The position numbers and the translations under genes were made by a program. The notes below the pieces were generated by a model. That model was not told the origin of the DNA. It saw only the letters and a list, made by a program, of their open reading frames with translations, and did no database searches. From NCBI GenBank assembly GCA_045223835.1, contig JBGUZS010000074.1:1-9730 (forward strand): a DNA stretch of 9,730 nt. Reading direction: 5' to 3'. This document shows positions 6,314 to 9,730 of this stretch, one piece after another; positions within the stretch are counted from its first letter, which is position 1, and the number at the start of each line of letters is the position of its first letter. The DNA comes from UBA1774 sp045223835 (GTDB lineage: Bacteria; Bacillota; Clostridia; Oscillospirales; Oscillospiraceae).

Positions 6314-6952
6314 ATGCGCAGGTTGTTTTCCGTACTGCTCATGGTTTTCCTGCTGCTCCTCCCCGGCTGCGGCAAGACGGAAGAAACCCCGCAGTATAAT
6401 TTGAATCCGGATGGGACCATCGGCGATCTCCGCTGGGGCATGACCTTCACCCAGGCAGCCCGGGCGGAGAAGGGGATCGCCCACATCTATCCCGGTGCTG
6501 CCTTCCTGGGCTCTCAGCCGACGGATAAGTCCACGCTGCGTATCCGTCTGCCGGATGGGGAATTCCTGGGGACCAATATCCCCGTCATCGTGGAGCTGTA
6601 CTTTCAGCGTATATCCAAGGAGAGGAACCAAACGCCCCCCCTGCGTCTGACAGAGATCCGCATCTTCATCGTCTCCATAACAGAAAAGGTTGACCTGACC
6701 GACTGGGCCGGGGCCTGCCTCACCCGCATGGAGCCGGTGACGGAGCCGGCGGCAATCAGCGCCTGGGCATCCGCCGAGACCCTGGAAGACCGGGTGCCCA
6801 GGGACATTCTGCAGGAGGCCTTCCGGTACAATACGGAAGCGTACATCGATTCTCTGTGCGGGAAAGCCCTGTACACCGCATCCACCGACACCGCAACAAG
6901 ACTTTTCACCGGCGGGTATTATCAGGCCCTGGCGGCGGCGCTGGGATATTAG
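6314..6952 (+). CDS. Paralogous lipoprotein 2, Trp-Gly-Met box family (212 aa)
   Basis: The signal peptide ends in Leu-Pro-Gly-Cys with Cys19. The family box Asn-Pro-Asp-Gly-Thr-Ile-Gly-Asp-Leu-Arg-Trp-Gly-Met-Thr is at 31-44. Later blocks are Glu-Phe-Leu-Gly, Pro-Leu-Arg-Leu-Thr-Glu-Ile-Arg, Ser-Ala-Glu-Thr-Leu-Glu-Asp, Leu-Tyr-Thr and the C-terminal Gly-Tyr-Tyr-Gln-Ala-Leu-Ala. The mature part contains two further Cys residues (in Gly-Ala-Cys-Leu and Leu-Cys-Gly-Lys) that could form a disulfide; gene 5 also has two. The closest relative in the window is gene 5. The ATG at 6314 is preferred to an in-frame ATG at 6254 because AAGGGAGG sits at 6301-6308 and the signal peptide starts there. It lies 13 bases after gene 1, probably in one transcript. 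Function unknown. Confidence 0.85.
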   Translation: MRRLFSVLLMVFLLLLPGCGKTEETPQYNLNPDGTIGDLRWGMTFTQAARAEKGIAHIYPGAAFLGSQPTDKSTLRIRLPDGEFLGTNIPVIVELYFQRISKERNQTPPLRLTEIRIFIVSITEKVDLTDWAGACLTRMEPVTEPAAISAWASAETLEDRVPRDILQEAFRYNTEAYIDSLCGKALYTASTDTATRLFTGGYYQALAAALGY

Positions 6953-6980
6953 GTTTTTCCCATCATGAGAAAAAAAACCT
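6951..6980 (+). other. AT-rich inverted repeat after lipoprotein gene 2, possible weak terminator
   Basis: AGGTTTTT at 6951-6958 can pair with AAAAACCT at 6973-6980, leaving a 14-base loop. It overlaps the TAG stop of gene 2 and touches the -35 box of the following promoter. There is no U-run after the right arm and the stem is mostly A-T, so termination would be weak at best. It may only reduce readthrough from genes 1-2 into genes 3-5. Confidence 0.3.
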
Positions 6981-7007
6981 TGACGACGACCCGGGGTCAT
7001 CTTGTTC
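6980..7007 (+). promoter_or_regulatory. Probable promoter of lipoprotein genes 3-5
   Basis: TTGACG at 6980-6985, a 16-base spacer and TTGTTC at 7002-7007 repeat the arrangement upstream of gene 1 (TTGACA, 16 bases, TTGTAT). The spacer again contains a palindrome, GACCC-G-GGGTC at 6988-6998. As at gene 1, a run of G residues and AAAGGAGG then lead into the start codon. The -10 match is poor, so support comes mainly from similarity to the first promoter. Confidence 0.4.
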
Positions 7008-7032
7008 GTTTGGGGGGAAAGGAGGCTTACTC

Positions 7033-8106
7033 ATGCGGAAAAGGATCGTTTTGCTTCTGTTTTTCGCCCTGCTGCTCCCGGCGGGGTGCAGTCCCAAGGT
7101 ACAGAAGGACGATCTCCCTCTGACCCTGAACCCGGACGGGACCCTGGGAAACCTTCGCTGGGGAATGCGCTATGCCGAGGCAGTAAATGCGGACAGCCGC
7201 ATCCGCCTGGGGACAAGCGATGATCCCAATCTGGACAGCTGCGAAGTGGAGTTTCTGGGGAAGCGGTGGACCTTGACCTTGACCTTCGGCGCCCCCGCTT
7301 ATCTGAGCCCTTATGTGCAGGACGGGGTGAGCCGCCTGGGCCGCATGGAGCTCAGTCCCCTTGAGGATGGAAGCTGGGAGGAGCTGGTGGAGCCCATGGA
7401 GGCGGTGCTGGGACCCCGAAACATCACAGCCCGTTACGTGAACCCTGAATGGGACGAGGAGGGCCGCTTCACCTGCTTATCCCGGGAGGGCATCCCAAAA
7501 TGGGCCTGGGCCTGGGAATCGACGGAGACCATGGGAAGTCTCCTGACCGACCGGGAGCTGGCAGCGGCCTACCCCTATGCGGAGGACCTTTCCGCCCGGC
7601 GTTACGGCACGCCCCTGTTCACGGTGTACTTCCAATACCGGGACGCCCGCAGTTATACGGAATATGCCTATTGGAATGTTCAGCCGGGACATATACCGGC
7701 CCCGTCGGAAACCGGGAAGGACTTGCCCGCCATCGTCATGGAGGGCAGCAGCGCCGTGGAAACCGGTATTCTGGCACAGCTCCTGCAATCGGGGGAAACT
7801 GAGCGTCCTCCCCTCTCCCCGGGAGCTGACCTGAGCTCCGCCAGCCTGACCTGGCAGGGGGAGGATTACTTCTTCACCGGAGCTGTGCTGGATAAGCTGC
7901 CGGGGAACGGCTGGTATGACACGGCGATCCTGGTGGGGGCCGTGAAGCCCTCGGGGACCCGGGAAGAGCTCACGGGAAATCTGGACGGCTATGTGTACAT
8001 GCAGCGGAATCTGCTCTTCCCCCTCTACTTCCGCTGGCGGGAATGGGATGAGGAGGCAGACGGACCGGAACCTTACCTGGAGTTTTCCATCCGGAAGGGC
8101 AGTTGA
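7033..8106 (+). CDS. Paralogous lipoprotein 3 with an extra C-terminal domain (357 aa)
   Basis: The signal peptide ends Leu-Pro-Ala-Gly-Cys with Cys19. The family box Asn-Pro-Asp-Gly-Thr-Leu-Gly-Asn-Leu-Arg-Trp-Gly-Met is at 33-45. It shares Val-Glu-Phe-Leu-Gly, a Leu-Gly-Pro segment, Trp-Glu-Ser-Thr-Glu-Thr-Met and Pro-Leu-Phe-Thr-Val with the other members. Where they end in Gly-Tyr-Tyr, this protein continues for about 130 residues into a region I do not recognise, with Tyr/Phe/Trp-rich strands and no membrane segment. That region may be an added beta-rich domain. The start is ATG 7033, with AAAGGAGG at 7018-7025; the frame stays open upstream to 6856 but overlaps gene 2. The mature part lacks the extra Cys residues found in genes 2, 4 and 5. 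The N-terminus resembles gene 4 (Lys-Asp-Asp...Pro-Leu-Thr; Ala-Asp-Ser-Arg-Ile). Function unknown. Confidence 0.82.
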   Translation: MRKRIVLLLFFALLLPAGCSPKVQKDDLPLTLNPDGTLGNLRWGMRYAEAVNADSRIRLGTSDDPNLDSCEVEFLGKRWTLTLTFGAPAYLSPYVQDGVSRLGRMELSPLEDGSWEELVEPMEAVLGPRNITARYVNPEWDEEGRFTCLSREGIPKWAWAWESTETMGSLLTDRELAAAYPYAEDLSARRYGTPLFTVYFQYRDARSYTEYAYWNVQPGHIPAPSETGKDLPAIVMEGSSAVETGILAQLLQSGETERPPLSPGADLSSASLTWQGEDYFFTGAVLDKLPGNGWYDTAILVGAVKPSGTREELTGNLDGYVYMQRNLLFPLYFRWREWDEEADGPEPYLEFSIRKGS

Positions 8107-8125
8107 AAGAACTGAGGGGGTTTTT

Positions 8126-8818
8126 ATGAGGAGAAGAATCTTTCATATGGCGTTTGTCCTGCTTCTGCTTTTCGCTCTGCTGCTCCCGGGCTGCGGAAAC
8201 CGGGCGCTGAAGGACGATGGTCCCCTGACCATTAACCCGGATGGGACCGTCGGCCTGCTCCGCTGGGGCATGACCTGGGAGGAGGTACAGAGGGCGGACA
8301 GCCGGATCGTCTTCCCGGAGGAGGCCGGCGATGCGGATGCGGACCACGTCTCCAAAGCGGCGAACGTGGAGTTTATGGACCGCCAGGCGGGCCTGACCCT
8401 CCGCTTCATCCGCTTTCCCGAGGAGGGGGAAAACGCCCCCCGCCGCCTGTACATGATCCATATCTTTTCCAACCTCAAGGCCGGGGAGCCGGACTACATC
8501 CCCCTGGTGAAGGCCTGTCTCACCAGCGACACCGTGGAGGTGGGCCGTCAAAGGCGGGGCTCCGGGGAATGGGGTTCCACCGAAACCCTGGAGGACTGCA
8601 TACCCCGGGACAGGCTGGATGCGCTTTATCCCGAATGGGCGGAGCTCACCGAGGAGGACCGGGCCACGAAGCACCACCTGTGGCGGGTGGGGGCACTGAG
8701 CACCCGGGGCCCCTATGACGCGGGGGGCATGCCTGCCATCACCGGAGACCGGGAATTAATCTACAACGCCATGGGCTACTATCTGATCCTGGCAGATATC
8801 CTGACGAGGAGGGGATGA
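8126..8818 (+). CDS. Paralogous lipoprotein 4, Trp-Gly-Met box family (230 aa)
   Basis: A slightly longer signal peptide (Met-Arg-Arg-Arg-Ile-Phe-His) ends in Leu-Pro-Gly-Cys with Cys23. The family box Asn-Pro-Asp-Gly-Thr-Val-Gly-Leu-Leu-Arg-Trp-Gly-Met-Thr is at 37-50. It also has Val-Glu-Phe-Met-Asp, Gly-Glu-Pro-Asp-Tyr-Ile-Pro, Ser-Thr-Glu-Thr-Leu-Glu-Asp and the C-terminal Gly-Tyr-Tyr-Leu-Ile-Leu-Ala. Its N-terminal part is closest to gene 3, while its middle and C-terminus are closest to gene 1, a mosaic pattern. GAGGGGG at 8114-8120 is five bases before the ATG at 8126; the upstream in-frame ATG at 7991 falls inside gene 3. It is 19 bases after gene 3 and three bases before gene 5, so cotranscription is likely. 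Expected on the outer face of the cell membrane; role unknown. Confidence 0.84.
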   Translation: MRRRIFHMAFVLLLLFALLLPGCGNRALKDDGPLTINPDGTVGLLRWGMTWEEVQRADSRIVFPEEAGDADADHVSKAANVEFMDRQAGLTLRFIRFPEEGENAPRRLYMIHIFSNLKAGEPDYIPLVKACLTSDTVEVGRQRRGSGEWGSTETLEDCIPRDRLDALYPEWAELTEEDRATKHHLWRVGALSTRGPYDAGGMPAITGDRELIYNAMGYYLILADILTRRG

Positions 8819-8821
8819 ACC

Positions 8822-9451
8822 ATGCGACGTCTTCTTGCCCTGCTGCTGGTTTTCGCCCTGCTCCTGCTCCCCGGCTGCGGCAAAAGGGCCGATTCTCCCC
8901 GGGCGTATACCCTGAACCCGGACGGGACCGTCGACAACCTCCGCTGGGGCATGACCTATGCCCAGGCGGCCCGAAGGGTAAAGCAGATCGCTCAGGAGCA
9001 TCCCGACGCCTGGTGGGGGTATGAGCCGGAGGGGACCGAGGTGACGGTCTTTATGCCCCTGGGTGTTTTTCTGGGCTATTGGCCGGGCTACGTCCACCTG
9101 ATCTTCCGTCACTTCACCGCCGAGGGGAAACGCTCCCCCCTGCGGCTGGTGGAGATCCGGGTATCGTTTTCTCCCGAAGCGGAGTTGGAGGACCTTTGTT
9201 CCCGGGCAGAGGCGGCCCTGACCCTCATGGGACCGAAGTCAGCGTGGAGCTGGACTTCTCCGGAAACGCTGGGGGATCGGGCCTCGCGGGAGGCCATAGA
9301 AGAGACCTACCGGGGTTATACGGAGGAGTTCATTCAGCGCAAGTGCGATATGCCGCTGTATACCGTCTCTGTCTCCTACGCCGAGTACCGGCATAAGCTC
9401 CTGACCGCGAACGGGTACTATGCCGCCCTGGCGGCAATTCTGAAGAAATGA
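8822..9451 (+). CDS. Paralogous lipoprotein 5, Trp-Gly-Met box family (209 aa)
   Basis: The signal peptide ends Leu-Pro-Gly-Cys with Cys19. The family box Asn-Pro-Asp-Gly-Thr-Val-Asp-Asn-Leu-Arg-Trp-Gly-Met-Thr is at 32-45. Further shared blocks are Val-Phe-Leu-Gly, Pro-Leu-Arg-Leu-Val-Glu-Ile-Arg, Ser-Pro-Glu-Thr-Leu-Gly-Asp, Pro-Leu-Tyr-Thr-Val and Gly-Tyr-Tyr-Ala-Ala-Leu-Ala near the end. Two Cys residues in the mature part (Asp-Leu-Cys-Ser and Arg-Lys-Cys-Asp) roughly correspond to the pair in gene 2, its closest relative here. The ribosome binding site AGGAGGGG (8807-8814) lies within the last codons of gene 4 and the ATG follows its stop by three bases, indicating translational coupling. 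It is the last gene in the window; no enzyme or binding motif is recognisable. Confidence 0.85.
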   Translation: MRRLLALLLVFALLLLPGCGKRADSPRAYTLNPDGTVDNLRWGMTYAQAARRVKQIAQEHPDAWWGYEPEGTEVTVFMPLGVFLGYWPGYVHLIFRHFTAEGKRSPLRLVEIRVSFSPEAELEDLCSRAEAALTLMGPKSAWSWTSPETLGDRASREAIEETYRGYTEEFIQRKCDMPLYTVSVSYAEYRHKLLTANGYYAALAAILKK

Positions 9452-9456
9452 AAAAC

Positions 9457-9488
9457 CGGTCCCGGCCTCCGGATGGAGGTCGGGACCG
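9457..9488 (-). terminator. Fourteen-pair hairpin, best read as a minus-strand terminator
   Basis: Arms 9457-9470 and 9475-9488 pair over 14 positions (one G-T) around a GGAT loop, six bases after the gene 5 stop. On the minus strand the stem is followed by G and then five T residues (A run at 9451-9455), giving a classical terminator for leftward transcription. On the + strand no T-run follows, so it would end the lipoprotein transcript less efficiently. Leftward transcription through the 170-nt element at 9512-9681 would meet this terminator about 24 bases after the element. Confidence 0.6.
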
Positions 9489-9511
9489 CAGATTGCAGAC
9501 TAAGCACCAAA

Positions 9512-9681
9512 GCCTCGCAGAGTTCGCGCCCGCAGGCGCGAAGTATTGGGATCGTTTTCGAGCGGAATTTATTTCTGCTCGAAAATACTGCTCGCGAAGC
9601 GTACTGTGCGAGCGAAGCGAGTGCGGGGAGCGGAGTGTAAGCCAAATCGACCGGGAACCCAACGAAGTGGGTCCCGGTCGA
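9512..9681 (-). repeat. 170-nt four-hairpin interspersed repeat, copy 2 (reverse)
   Basis: Read on the minus strand, this reproduces copy 1: hairpin A (9681-9647), the identical 22-base box (9637-9616), hairpin B (9612-9608 with 9595-9591), hairpin C (9585-9577 with 9563-9555, loop AGAAATAAATTCC), hairpin D and the terminal CTCTGCGAGGC (9542-9512, 31 bases identical to 2416-2446). Stem C is TTTTCGAGC here and TTTTTGGGC in copy 1, with matching changes in the partner arm. Stem A also differs at three pairs, all compensated. The length is exactly 170 in both copies, with one-base differences in two linkers cancelling out. It fills the gap after the lipoprotein array. Confidence 0.85.
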
Positions 9682-9706
9682 AGCGTGTCGACTTTGTCGA
9701 CACGCT
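9682..9706. repeat. Perfect eleven-pair palindrome with TTT loop
   Basis: AGCGTGTCGAC at 9682-9692 pairs with its exact complement at 9696-9706 around TTT. It abuts hairpin A of repeat copy 2 with no gap and has no counterpart next to copy 1. The arms contain GTCGAC. It could be an additional hairpin of the RNA, a protein-binding palindrome, or a hairpin end of a repeat unit; nothing here decides. Confidence 0.7.
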
Positions 9707-9708
9707 CA

Positions 9709-9730
9709 GGTCCCGGCCTCCGGATGGAGG
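9709..9730. repeat. Second copy of the terminator-hairpin sequence, cut by the window edge
   Basis: The last 22 bases are identical to 9458-9479, the left arm, loop and start of the right arm of the hairpin after gene 5. The offset is 251 bases. The copy is in the same orientation and is truncated by the end of the window, so its right arm is not seen. It suggests that repeat copy 2 is bracketed by direct repeats of this hairpin, perhaps as one unit of a longer array. Confidence 0.75.

Noticed and set aside
5587..6486. Minus-strand 299-codon frame over the promoter and first lipoproteins
   Set aside because: It spans a clear promoter and two lipoprotein genes with good starts, and has no recognisable protein features.
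9451..9730. CRISPR array
   Set aside because: The direct repeat is 22 bases at 251-base spacing with a structured element between; there are no short regular spacers and no cas genes.

Overview
The window looks like chromosome from a GC-rich, fermentative, Gram-positive anaerobe. Three things point that way: strong AGGAGG-type ribosome binding sites, two probable TTG starts with good Shine-Dalgarno sites, and lipoprotein signal peptides beside CoA-based acid fermentation genes. A Clostridia/Oscillospiraceae-like gut bacterium is my best guess, but no rRNA or marker gene confirms it. All recognised genes lie on the + strand. Antisense reading frames are shadows of GC-rich codon use.

Positions 1-5492 hold a catabolic cluster. 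It contains the C-terminus of a cyclase (kynurenine-formamidase-like) family hydrolase, a 3-hydroxyacyl-CoA dehydrogenase-family enzyme, a beta-keto acid cleavage enzyme (BKACE), both subunits of a family I CoA-transferase, and a sodium:solute symporter. It ends at a strong intrinsic terminator (5515-5559). A coherent inferred route is: import of an organic acid, possible hydrolytic opening of a ring or amide, oxidation of a 3-hydroxy group to 3-oxo, acetyl-CoA-dependent cleavage to acetoacetate plus a shortened acyl-CoA, then CoA exchange to feed acetoacetyl-CoA or butyrate metabolism. The substrate is not revealed. The BKACE lacks the Glu that I recall contacts the amino group in lysine-fermentation enzymes, and the aminomutase genes of that pathway are absent here.

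Positions 5570-9451 hold five consecutive, divergent paralogues of a secreted lipoprotein family that I do not recognise. Each has a lipobox ending in Gly-Cys, then an Asn-Pro-Asp-Gly-Thr...Arg-Trp-Gly-Met box, then shared downstream blocks. The third carries an extra C-terminal domain of about 130 residues. Two similar promoters, each with a palindrome in the spacer, suggest two transcription units (genes 1-2 and genes 3-5).

Non-coding structure is the most unusual part. A 170-nt element occurs twice in opposite orientation (2277-2446 and 9512-9681). Its two copies fold into the same four hairpins, and several base pairs differ between copies by compensated double changes. The leader of the dehydrogenase gene holds mutually exclusive inverted repeats that place a hairpin between the ribosome binding site and the start codon. 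The right edge begins a second copy of a 22-bp terminator-hairpin sequence, hinting at a longer repeat array beyond the window.
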